This document shows, piece after piece, positions 1-6,185 of a stretch of DNA of 32,250 bases. Origin of the DNA: Bacteroidales bacterium (GTDB lineage Bacteria > Bacteroidota > Bacteroidia > Bacteroidales > UBA932); NCBI GenBank assembly GCA_017550525.1, contig JAFZOU010000093.1, positions 1-32,250 on the forward strand, given 5' to 3'. A program made the position numbers and the translations under genes. Positions within the stretch are counted from its first letter, which is position 1; every line of letters starts with the position of its first letter. Below the pieces are notes generated by a model, which searched no databases, had not been told where the DNA came from, and saw only the letters and a list, made by a program, of their open reading frames with translations.

Positions 1-118
1 GCCTAAACATGTGCCCGGAGGGGAATCTCGGCCTGATGGCCGAATTCTGTTCACGTTACCCCCTCCCAAACCCTCCCCTCGGGGGAGGGCTTAGTCGGCC
101 TTCGGCCTCCGGTGGTTG
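1..118. other. Gene-free leader of window
   Basis: No credible coding region is seen in this stretch. It contains a small inverted repeat at 28-43 (TCGGCC, 4-nt loop, GGCCGA) and then the hairpin repeat listed separately at 51-89. The small inverted repeat is built from the TCGGCC core that is common across the window. What lies upstream of position 1 is unknown, so this could be the 3' region of a preceding gene. Confidence 0.5.
51..89 (-). repeat. Dispersed GC-rich hairpin repeat, copy 1
   Basis: Positions 71-89 form a perfect hairpin: CCCTCCCC, loop TCG, GGGGAGGG. The flank at 51-70, read on the minus strand, is a G-rich tail ending GGTAACGTGA. The same arrangement recurs in the opposite orientation at 9320-9360, so this is a dispersed intergenic repeat. 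It may serve as a transcription-stopping hairpin, but no T-tract is obvious. Confidence 0.75.
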
Positions 119-475
119 GTTCCCGTCCTGATTTTGGGGCGTTTTCCCGGACGGAACGGTGTTTTCGGGGTTCCCGTCCTGATTCTGGGGCGTTTTTCCG
201 GACGGGACGGTGTTTTCGGGGTTCCCGTCCTGATTTTGGGGCGTTTTCCCGGACGGGACGGTGTTTTCGGGGTTCCCGTCCTGATTTTGGGGCGTTTTTC
301 CGGACGGGACGGTGTTTTCGGGGTTCCCGTCCTGATTTTGGGGCATTTTTCTGGATGGGGCGGTGTTTTCGGGGTTCCCGTCCTGATTTTGGGGCGTTTT
401 CCCAGACGGAACGGTGTTTTCGGGGTTTCCATCCGGGATTTTGGGCGTTTTCCCGGACGGGAGTGTGGTTAGGCC
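119..475. repeat. Seven tandem 51-bp repeat units
   Basis: Units start at 119, 170, 221, 272, 323, 374 and 425. Every interval is exactly 51 bp, with only substitutions between units; the last unit is the most diverged. Each unit carries complementary arms CCCGTCC and GGACGGG around a T/G-rich spacer and could fold as a hairpin. Because 51 is divisible by three, several frames stay open and give 17-residue repeat peptides. No promoter, start or signal peptide supports translation. I read it as a minisatellite just upstream of the cysteine desulfidase promoter. Confidence 0.9.
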
Positions 476-487
476 GAGTATAAATGC

Positions 488-495
488 TATATTTG
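488..495 (+). promoter_or_regulatory. Promoter -7 box of cysteine desulfidase gene
   Basis: TATATTTG matches the Bacteroidota TAnnTTTG element. Only four bases separate it from the ATG at 500, so the transcript would be leaderless or nearly so. A weak -33-like TGTG lies at 464-467. Confidence 0.65.
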
Positions 496-499
496 TACT

Positions 500-1828
500 A
501 TGAAACCACAGGAGATAATAGCACTGATCAAGCAGGAGGTGAAACCTGCGCTGGGGTGTACGGAGCCCATCGCCGTGGCACTGGCCGTTGCCAAGGCCGC
601 GGAAATAATCAGTGAAAACTGCACTTGCTGCAAGGACTGGCGCCTGACGGCCGATTTCAGGCTGGATGTGGCCGTCAGCGGTAACATCCTCAAGAACGGT
701 ATGGGCGTTGGAATTCCCGGAACGGGAATGGTGGGCCTTCCGGTTGCGGCGGCGTTAGGAGCCGTGTGCGGAGACTCTTCCCTTGGACTGGAGGTTCTGA
801 GCGGCCTCACTCCTCAAGCCGTAGAAAGGGCAAAGGAGCTGGTTTCAGAGGGCTGCGTGCATATCTCCGTGGCCGATACAGAGCATCTTCTCTATGTGAA
901 GGCCACAGTTTCAGTGGAAGGCGGCCTTGAGGCCAGCGCAGAGGTAGACCCTCACGCATATGCCGTCATCGAGGACGACCACGACCGAATAGTGGAAACC
1001 AGTTATGCCGATAAGATTCTCATGAGTTCGGAATCGGCCGCGGCGGCAAAGGAATATCGGCCCGAAGAATATGACCTTACGGTAAAAGACATATGGGATT
1101 TTGCCCGCACGGCGCCGTTTGAGGACATTTCCTTTATCCTCGGAGACCGCGAACTAAACCTGGCCCTGGCCCTGGAAGGCCTCCGCGGGGATTATGGCCT
1201 GAGGGTTGGCAAAGCCATCCGGGAGAATCAGAAAGAGGTTTTTGGCGATGACTTCCTGAGCTTCGCGATGGGCATGACCGCCGCGGCATCCGATGCCCGT
1301 ATGGCCGGCAGTACTCTCCCCGCTATGTCAAACAGCGGCAGCGGCAACCAGGGCATCACCGTGAGTATGCCCATCATCGCCTACGCTATGAAGTATAATG
1401 TGGCCGATGAACCCCTTGCCCGCGCCCTTATCCTCAGTAACCTTGTGGCCATCCATATCAAGCACTTCCTTGGAAAACTGAGTGCCCTCTGCGGCTGCGT
1501 GGTGGCCTCCACCGGCAGCGCCTGCGGCATTGTGTACCTTCAGGGCGGCGGTTATGATGAGGTGTGCTACGCCATCAAGAATATGGCCGGCAACATCACC
1601 GGAATGGTGTGTGACGGCGCCAAGGTTGGCTGCGCCATGAAAGTGGCTTCAGGGGTGTCCTGCGCGGTTCAATCGGCCGTCCTTGCACTTCGCGGCACCT
1701 GCATTCCCTCCACGGATGGCATTGTGGAGGACGACGTAGAGGCCACCATCCATAACGTGGGCGCCATCGGCTCCGCCGGAATGAAAGCCACTGACAGCAT
1801 GATCCTGGACATTATGCTGTGCAAGTAG
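500..1828 (+). CDS. cyuA: L-cysteine desulfidase / UPF0597 (CyuA/YhaM) family
   Basis: This 442-residue protein belongs to the serine-dehydratase-alpha-like UPF0597 family. Family members such as CyuA/YhaM break L-cysteine into pyruvate, ammonia and sulfide using an Fe-S cluster in the cytoplasm. Family motifs are clear: EVKPALGCTEPIAVA at the N-terminus, the KNGMGVGIPGTGMVGLP segment, and SDARMAGSTLPAMSNSGSGNQGI in the middle. Cysteine-rich stretches SALCGCVVASTGSACG and GCAMKVASGVSC near the C-terminus are candidate cluster ligands. Length is normal and the protein appears intact. It stands alone, with a promoter box ending four bases before the start. Its stop codon directly abuts the stop of the opposing gene. 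The family call is firm; substrate preference for cysteine over serine is by homology. Confidence 0.9.
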   Translation: MKPQEIIALIKQEVKPALGCTEPIAVALAVAKAAEIISENCTCCKDWRLTADFRLDVAVSGNILKNGMGVGIPGTGMVGLPVAAALGAVCGDSSLGLEVLSGLTPQAVERAKELVSEGCVHISVADTEHLLYVKATVSVEGGLEASAEVDPHAYAVIEDDHDRIVETSYADKILMSSESAAAAKEYRPEEYDLTVKDIWDFARTAPFEDISFILGDRELNLALALEGLRGDYGLRVGKAIRENQKEVFGDDFLSFAMGMTAAASDARMAGSTLPAMSNSGSGNQGITVSMPIIAYAMKYNVADEPLARALILSNLVAIHIKHFLGKLSALCGCVVASTGSACGIVYLQGGGYDEVCYAIKNMAGNITGMVCDGAKVGCAMKVASGVSCAVQSAVLALRGTCIPSTDGIVEDDVEATIHNVGAIGSAGMKATDSMILDIMLCK

Positions 1829-2395
1829 TTATCTGAGGCCCTTCGTCTGTGTCTTCAACGCCCGCTCTGCAAGGCGCATTGAGAGGATGGCAACGGGAAT
1901 GGTCAGGACCAGTACTACAATGAGCATAGGGATGTTATTGATGACCGGGATCATCATCTGGTCATAGCCTGCAGGCATTTCCTCCACGGCTGCAGCCAGG
2001 GAGCCTTCAGTGTCTGTCCACCAGTGGGCGGTGTAGGCAAAGAAGGAAAGGGCAAAGGGGATGAAACTCCAGCGTACGCCTTTCTTCGTATCATACTTGC
2101 ACAGGTAACGGATGATTTCGGCAAGCGCCGTAAGGATTGCGAAGCCGATAGCAAGCGTAATCTCGGCCTCTCCCGCAATCAAAAGCAGCACGAAGACAAA
2201 TCCGTTCAGGAGAGTTGCTGCGCCGAACCCCCGGATTGTGGAGCAGGTCAAAAGATAGATGAACGCTGTCAGAAGGGGAAGGATTGCCCCGACATAAGCG
2301 TAACACGCCGGATGAATGAGTCCGGTGCAGGAGCCAAGGATGTAGGTAAGAAGATAGGCTGCCGCCAGAAGGATGATTTTGATAAAAGGTTTCAT
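1829..2395 (-). CDS. Small polytopic membrane protein, unknown function
   Basis: This 188-residue protein is dominated by hydrophobic segments. The first begins at residue 4 (IKIILLAAAYLLTYILG), and about five or six spans are visible, the last being a long one near the C-terminus (MLIVVLVLTIPVAILSM). It ends in a short basic tail. I do not recognise a named family and see no catalytic motif. It is probably an inner-membrane protein. It has its own promoter on the minus strand: -7 box TAACTTTG at 2420-2427 and a TTTC -33 candidate 19 bases upstream. It converges on the cysteine desulfidase gene with no bases between the two stop codons, so the transcripts must overlap or end by another route. 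Confidence 0.75.
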   Translation of the reverse strand: MKPFIKIILLAAAYLLTYILGSCTGLIHPACYAYVGAILPLLTAFIYLLTCSTIRGFGAATLLNGFVFVLLLIAGEAEITLAIGFAILTALAEIIRYLCKYDTKKGVRWSFIPFALSFFAYTAHWWTDTEGSLAAAVEEMPAGYDQMMIPVINNIPMLIVVLVLTIPVAILSMRLAERALKTQTKGLR

Positions 2396-2419
2396 AGTCT
2401 ATGGTAATTTACACTGCTG

Positions 2420-2450
2420 CAAAGTTACGGCGTCTGCATTAAGTGCGAAA
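2420..2450 (-). promoter_or_regulatory. Promoter of 1829-2395 gene
   Basis: On the minus strand TTTC (2447-2450) and TAACTTTG (2420-2427) are separated by 19 bases. This matches the Bacteroidota -33/-7 arrangement. The start codon at 2395 lies about 24 bases downstream. Confidence 0.55.
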
Positions 2451-2489
2451 TCCCCATTTGTGGCTATTTTGAGGTTTCCACCGGATTGA

Positions 2490-2522
2490 TTTGATGCGTT
2501 CGGCGGATTTTCCGTATCTTTG
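2490..2522 (+). promoter_or_regulatory. Promoter of fucosidase operon
   Basis: TTTG at 2490-2493 and TATCTTTG at 2515-2522 are 21 bases apart, fitting the Bacteroidota primary promoter. The region from 2502 through the first codons is nearly identical to the region from 7366 in front of another lipoprotein gene. Confidence 0.75.
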
Positions 2523-2540
2523 AATGGTAATAGAGTAACG

Positions 2541-3959
2541 ATGAAACGAATCCTTATCATCCTGTTGGCCGCCCTTACGGCATTTGCCTGCGTCCATGCG
2601 CCGGCCCCCTGCGGCCCGGTGCCCACCGGGGCGCAGCTGGAGTGGCAGAAGATGGAGATGAACCTCTTCGTGCACTTCGGTCCCAACACCTTCAGCGGCA
2701 GGGAATGGGGCCTCGGGACGGAGGCGGAGGACCTCTTCAACCCCTCGGCCCTTGACTGCCGCCAGTGGGCCGACATAGCCCGTAGGGCGGGGATGAAGGG
2801 CATCATCCTGACGGTGAAGCACCATGACGGCTTCTGCCTCTGGCCCAGCCCCGAAAGCAGCCATACCGTGAGGGAGAGTCGCTGGCAGAACGGGAACGGG
2901 GATGTCCTGAAGGAGCTCTCCGAGGCCTGCGTCGCGGCAGGGCTGAAGATGGGGGTCTATATCTCTCCCTGGGACAGGAACGATCCCGCATACGGAGCGC
3001 CGGAGTATAATGAGAAATACGCCAGGACCCTCCGCAGCGTCCATGACGGCCGCTACGGGGTTCTTTTCGAGCAGTGGTTCGACGGCGCCTGCGGGGAAGG
3101 GCCGAGTGGCAGGGTGCAGGAGTACGACTGGCCTCTCTTCCACAGGAGCGTCCTAAGTCTTAACCCCGGAGCCGTCCTATTCAGTGACGTCGGCCCCGGC
3201 TGCCGGTGGGTGGGTAACGAGCGCGGCCTTGCGGGGGAGACCAACTGGAGCACCCTGGATGCCGACGGCTATGCCCCCGGTGCGGGAGCACCCCCGGAAA
3301 GAAGCCTTGGGGAAGGCGATGAGGACGGGCAGTACTGGATACCCGCCGAGGCCGATGTCTCCATCCGGCCGGGATGGTTCTGGAGAGAAAGCGAGAACGG
3401 CAAGGTGAAGAGCGTGGATGAATTGATGGATATCTACATTGGCAGCGTGGGCCGCAACGCCCTTCTTCTTCTCAATGTCCCTCCGGACACCACGGGGCGC
3501 ATCCATCCCGTGGACTCGGCACGGCTGATGGCGTTCCGTGAGAGGCTTGACCGTGTGTTCGGTGAGAATCTCGCAGAAGGCGCGAGCGTCAGGACCTCCT
3601 CCTCGTTCGGCCCCCGTTACCGCGGTGGTAACATGCTGGACGACCGGTATGACCGCTTCTGGGCTGCGGCTGGGAGGGATACCTGCGCTACCTTCGAACT
3701 GGAGCTCCCCGGTGAGCGCCTCTTCAGCATCCTGGAGCTGAAGGAATACATCCCCCTTGGACAGCGCATCCGCTCCTTCGTCGTGGAGATTCCCGACGGG
3801 GACGGGGAGTGGCGCACCCTCGCGGAAGGAACGACGGTGGGATACAGGCGCCTCCTGAGGATCCCTCCTGTCAGAAGCCAGCGCCTTCGCGTACGCATCC
3901 TCTCATCCAAGGCGAGTCCCGTCCTCTGCGGGGTTGGCCTGTATTTTGAGGAAAGGTAG
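2541..3959 (+). CDS. Alpha-L-fucosidase (GH29), lipoprotein with C-terminal discoidin-like module
   Basis: This 472-residue protein begins with a lipoprotein signal (MKRILIILLAALTAFAC). I chose the ATG at 2541 because upstream in-frame codons fall on the -7 box. The GH29 catalytic domain follows, with GMKGIILTVKHHDGFCLWPS and the expected nucleophile Asp181 in EQWFDGACGEG. Residues from about 350 to the end (SSFGPRY to LYFEE) resemble an F5/8 type C carbohydrate-binding fold. Family knowledge predicts removal of terminal alpha-L-fucose from glycans at the cell surface or in the periplasm; the architecture resembles the alpha-1,3/1,4-active GH29 branch, which is inference. It is followed after three bases by a small lipoprotein gene, so the two are probably co-transcribed. 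No SusC/SusD pair is nearby. Confidence 0.9.
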   Translation: MKRILIILLAALTAFACVHAPAPCGPVPTGAQLEWQKMEMNLFVHFGPNTFSGREWGLGTEAEDLFNPSALDCRQWADIARRAGMKGIILTVKHHDGFCLWPSPESSHTVRESRWQNGNGDVLKELSEACVAAGLKMGVYISPWDRNDPAYGAPEYNEKYARTLRSVHDGRYGVLFEQWFDGACGEGPSGRVQEYDWPLFHRSVLSLNPGAVLFSDVGPGCRWVGNERGLAGETNWSTLDADGYAPGAGAPPERSLGEGDEDGQYWIPAEADVSIRPGWFWRESENGKVKSVDELMDIYIGSVGRNALLLLNVPPDTTGRIHPVDSARLMAFRERLDRVFGENLAEGASVRTSSSFGPRYRGGNMLDDRYDRFWAAAGRDTCATFELELPGERLFSILELKEYIPLGQRIRSFVVEIPDGDGEWRTLAEGTTVGYRRLLRIPPVRSQRLRVRILSSKASPVLCGVGLYFEER

Positions 3960-3962
3960 GGC

Positions 3963-4352
3963 ATGAGAAATCTGACAGGCATATTAGCAGCGCTTCTCCT
4001 CGGTTTCCTCCCGCTGACACTCTCCTGCGGAGCGGCAAGGCGTACTTATCAGGTGGAGGGACCACCGCTGGTGATGGCCGAGCAGGAAGGGGAGTACTCG
4101 CCGAACACCCTCATCATCATGTACGACGAGGCGGTCGGAAAAGAGCCGCTCCTGGAGGCCATTGAGGCCTACGGGGCTGAGGTGAAGTACGATTACAGCC
4201 TCATCCCGGGGATGGCCATAAGGATCCCTGACGGGAAGGACATCCGCGATGCCATAGCCTTCTTCAGGAAGGTAAGGGGCGTGACATCCGTCGAGAGGGA
4301 CCGTATCATACGCCTGACAGACCCCGTGAAGCCGAGACTGGAGGTCATGTAG
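3963..4352 (+). CDS. Stand-alone inhibitor-I9/subtilisin-prodomain-like lipoprotein
   Basis: This 129-residue protein has a signal peptide with a lipobox-like end (GFLPLTLSC). A single domain follows, resembling the propeptide of subtilisin-like S8 proteases: NTLIIMYDEAVGKEPLLEAIEAYGAEVKYDYSLIPGMAIRIP, then an alpha-helical stretch and GVTSVERDRI. In proteases this domain folds the enzyme and blocks its active site. Here no protease domain follows. It could be a free protease inhibitor or chaperone at the envelope. It lies three bases after the fucosidase stop and is presumably in the same transcript. The family call rests on pattern recognition only. Confidence 0.7.
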   Translation: MRNLTGILAALLLGFLPLTLSCGAARRTYQVEGPPLVMAEQEGEYSPNTLIIMYDEAVGKEPLLEAIEAYGAEVKYDYSLIPGMAIRIPDGKDIRDAIAFFRKVRGVTSVERDRIIRLTDPVKPRLEVM

Positions 4353-4353
4353 G

Positions 4354-4389
4354 AAAAACCCCGGACCGTTTTCGTGAGAGGGCCCGGGG
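4354..4389 (-). terminator. Rho-independent terminator of leftward vat/hydrolase operon
   Basis: Read on the minus strand, GC-rich arms 4389-4381 and 4367-4359 (nine pairs, one mismatch) enclose a 13-base loop. They are followed immediately by five T's. The signal would end the leftward operon just after the hydrolase remnant. It sits directly behind the stop of the rightward I9-like gene. Confidence 0.75.
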
Positions 4390-4399
4390 GCAGAAACCT

Positions 4400-4684
4400 A
4401 GGAAATTTCCAGCCGGTTACCGGATAAGTCTGGAAATGTCTACTGCAAAGGTAGTCACGGACTTCATTCAGCAGAGGCAGGACCTCCCAAGGCTTGCGCT
4501 CTACCGGCAAGTCGATTCCCAGTACCTGATAGCCTTTCGGCGCTGCCACCTCAGCAAAAGCCAGTGATTCTTCCTTCCGTCCATGCAGACCGTGCACAAA
4601 CAGAAAGACCCTGTCACTCGATTTGCCGATGAGCAAAACAGGCGTGGAACCGATGTTGAATACTTTTGTTTCCGAGTCACTCAT
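4400..4684 (-). pseudogene. Truncated alpha/beta-hydrolase remnant
   Basis: The minus-strand frame starting at 4684 encodes a convincing alpha/beta-hydrolase N-terminus for about 80 residues: VFLFVHGLHGRKEES, then VAAPKGYQVLGIDLP and KPWEVLPLLNEVRDYL. After roughly position 4440 the match dissolves, and the open frame continues only as antisense of the I9-like gene. The nucleophile-elbow serine and catalytic histidine are therefore missing. Its start overlaps the stop of the intact hydrolase by eight bases, and a terminator follows at 4354-4389. An internal deletion that kept the operon terminator explains this best. The exact 3' boundary is uncertain. Confidence 0.65.
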
Positions 4685-5360
4685 TTCGTAAGAAGGTCAA
4701 TACGGCACGGTTAAACGCATCCGGGCATTTGTTGGCAACGAAGTGGTCGCCATCGAGTATGACCAATTGGGCATCCGGGATATGGCTGGCTATCTGCCGG
4801 GTATGTTCATCTTTGACCATGTCTTTAGTCCCGGCAATGACCAGCGTCCTGGCCTGAATCTTCATCAACTCTTCCGGCTTTACATTGGGATCATGAACCA
4901 TCAGGCCAAGCATCTCTGCGTGCAGTTTTGCTTCCTCGCTCTTGTTTGCGAACAGTTTGGCAAACCAGTAGCCTATCTCAATGGGGCACTGAACGGAGCG
5001 CTTGATGCCCTTTGCATCCAGGTTAGCTCCGTTTAGGATGAGCCTCCTCACACGCTCCGGGTACTTCATTGCAAAGACCATCACAATGTTCCCGCCATCT
5101 GAGAAGCCCAGGAGATGCGCCTTCTCGATACCCTTTGCATCCATGAAGCCCAGAAGGTCATCGGCGAACTGCCGAATCGTGAACGGTGCGTTGCCTCGCG
5201 GCGTTTTCCCATGCCCACGTGTGTCCAGGGCATACACATGATAATACTGGGCAAACAAATCCACCTGTCCCGCGAAATAGTCACAGTTCTCACCGTTCCC
5301 ATGCAACAGAATCAGGGGTTCGCCCTGGCCTTTTTCTATGAAATGATGCTTGATGTCCAT
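4677..5360 (-). CDS. Alpha/beta-fold hydrolase
   Basis: This 227-residue cytoplasmic protein of the alpha/beta-hydrolase superfamily looks complete. It has the oxyanion-region LILLHGNGENCD, nucleophile Ser87 in GFSDGG, Asp180 in AGTKD and His206 in GDHF, a full catalytic triad. There is no signal peptide. Substrate cannot be predicted; esterase, lactonase or C-C hydrolase activities all occur in this fold. It is the second gene of a leftward operon, 16 bases after the acetyltransferase. It overlaps the start of a truncated second hydrolase by eight bases. Superfamily membership is strongly supported, specific function is unknown. Confidence 0.88.
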   Translation of the reverse strand: MDIKHHFIEKGQGEPLILLHGNGENCDYFAGQVDLFAQYYHVYALDTRGHGKTPRGNAPFTIRQFADDLLGFMDAKGIEKAHLLGFSDGGNIVMVFAMKYPERVRRLILNGANLDAKGIKRSVQCPIEIGYWFAKLFANKSEEAKLHAEMLGLMVHDPNVKPEELMKIQARTLVIAGTKDMVKDEHTRQIASHIPDAQLVILDGDHFVANKCPDAFNRAVLTFLRNE

Positions 5361-5376
5361 GCCGATAAACTCGAAT

Positions 5377-6027
5377 CTACCTCTCTATCTTCTTAATAAG
5401 TGTCAGGTCACCGCTGGACAGCGCCTCAAAGTTGGCCTCGATCTTCTCGATGTCCCAATCCCACCACTTCAAGTCCAGGAGATAAGCGATGAAACCCTCA
5501 TCGAAACGCTTCTTGATAATCCTACACGGGTTGCCTGCAGCAACAGCATAAGTAGGGATATCAGAGGCTACAACTGAATTGGCACCAATGATAGCTCCGT
5601 CTCCGATATGAACACCTGGCATCACGGTCACGTTCTGGCCAATCCATACGTCATTGCCGACCACGGTATCGCCCTTCAGAGGCAATTCATCTTTTACTGG
5701 TGCGATGGCGCTGCCCCAGTCTCCGCCCATAATGTAGAATGGATAGGTCGTCACACCATTCATTCTGTGGTTGGCCCCGTTCATCACGAACTCAATGCCT
5801 TTGGCGATGGCACAGAACTTCCCGATAATCAGTTTGTCACCGATGAAATCGTAGAAATGGGTGACGTGCTTCTCAAACTGGTCAGCACCATCCGGATCAT
5901 CGTAATATGTGTAATCCCCGATTATGATACGAGGATTCTTCACCACATTCTTGATGAAGCACAAGCGCGGAAGCTTGGGATTTGGGAATGCAGCGTTCGG
6001 ATCGGGCCTGTTGGTAATATTGTTCAT
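5377..6027 (-). CDS. Vat/CatB-type xenobiotic O-acetyltransferase
   Basis: This 216-residue protein is a left-handed beta-helix hexapeptide acetyltransferase of the Vat/CatB class, with normal length for the group (about 210-220). It shows the family insert and catalytic His87 in EFVMNGANHRMNG, then the hexapeptide coil GDTVVGNDVWIGQNVTVMPG, IGDGAIIGANSVVASDIP, and the closing GNPCRIIKKRF. Characterised relatives use acetyl-CoA to modify streptogramin A or chloramphenicol, but many family members have no proven resistance role. It is first in a leftward operon with one intact and one broken hydrolase. The upstream region is shared with the divergent ATPase gene. Class assignment is strong; drug substrate is inference. 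Confidence 0.85.
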   Translation of the reverse strand: MNNITNRPDPNAAFPNPKLPRLCFIKNVVKNPRIIIGDYTYYDDPDGADQFEKHVTHFYDFIGDKLIIGKFCAIAKGIEFVMNGANHRMNGVTTYPFYIMGGDWGSAIAPVKDELPLKGDTVVGNDVWIGQNVTVMPGVHIGDGAIIGANSVVASDIPTYAVAAGNPCRIIKKRFDEGFIAYLLDLKWWDWDIEKIEANFEALSSGDLTLIKKIER

Positions 6028-6110
6028 GGTGGTAAATCTCGATTTATCGGTGTGAATATACGGATTTTCTTTGAATTGTAGTTAAAGAACTCTTCAGGCC
6101 GCCATTCATT

Positions 6111-6152
6111 ATCCAAATCAGATTATCTATTTTGGATTATCCAAATTTGGAT
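6111..6152. promoter_or_regulatory. Operator-like ATCCAAA / TTTGGAT array
   Basis: Four identical heptamer half-sites lie between divergent genes: ATCCAAA at 6111-6117, TTTGGAT at 6131-6137, ATCCAAA at 6139-6145 and TTTGGAT at 6146-6152. The last two form a perfect 14-bp palindrome that overlaps the -33 element of the ATPase promoter. A repressor or autoregulator binding here is inferred. Confidence 0.6.
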
Positions 6153-6177
6153 ATGATTTGTTAATTCATTATATTCG
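6146..6177 (+). promoter_or_regulatory. Promoter of AAA ATPase gene
   Basis: TTTG at 6146-6149 and TATATTCG at 6170-6177 are 20 bases apart, a near-consensus Bacteroidota promoter. The -33 element lies inside the palindromic operator-like site. The ATG at 6186 follows after eight bases, so the leader is very short. Confidence 0.6.
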
Positions 6178-6185
6178 CAAAAAAT

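Noticed and set aside
119-475. CRISPR array
   Set aside because: The units are contiguous with no unique spacers, and no cas gene is present.
56-483. Long open frames on both strands across the 51-bp array, encoding 17-residue repeat peptides
   Set aside because: They exist in several frames at once because the period is divisible by three, and they lack a promoter, signal peptide or family resemblance.
2520-2540. Upstream TTG starts for several lipoproteins (2520, 7384, 17593)
   Set aside because: Each TTG is the end of a TAnnTTTG-type promoter box, so translation must begin at the downstream ATG with the signal peptide.
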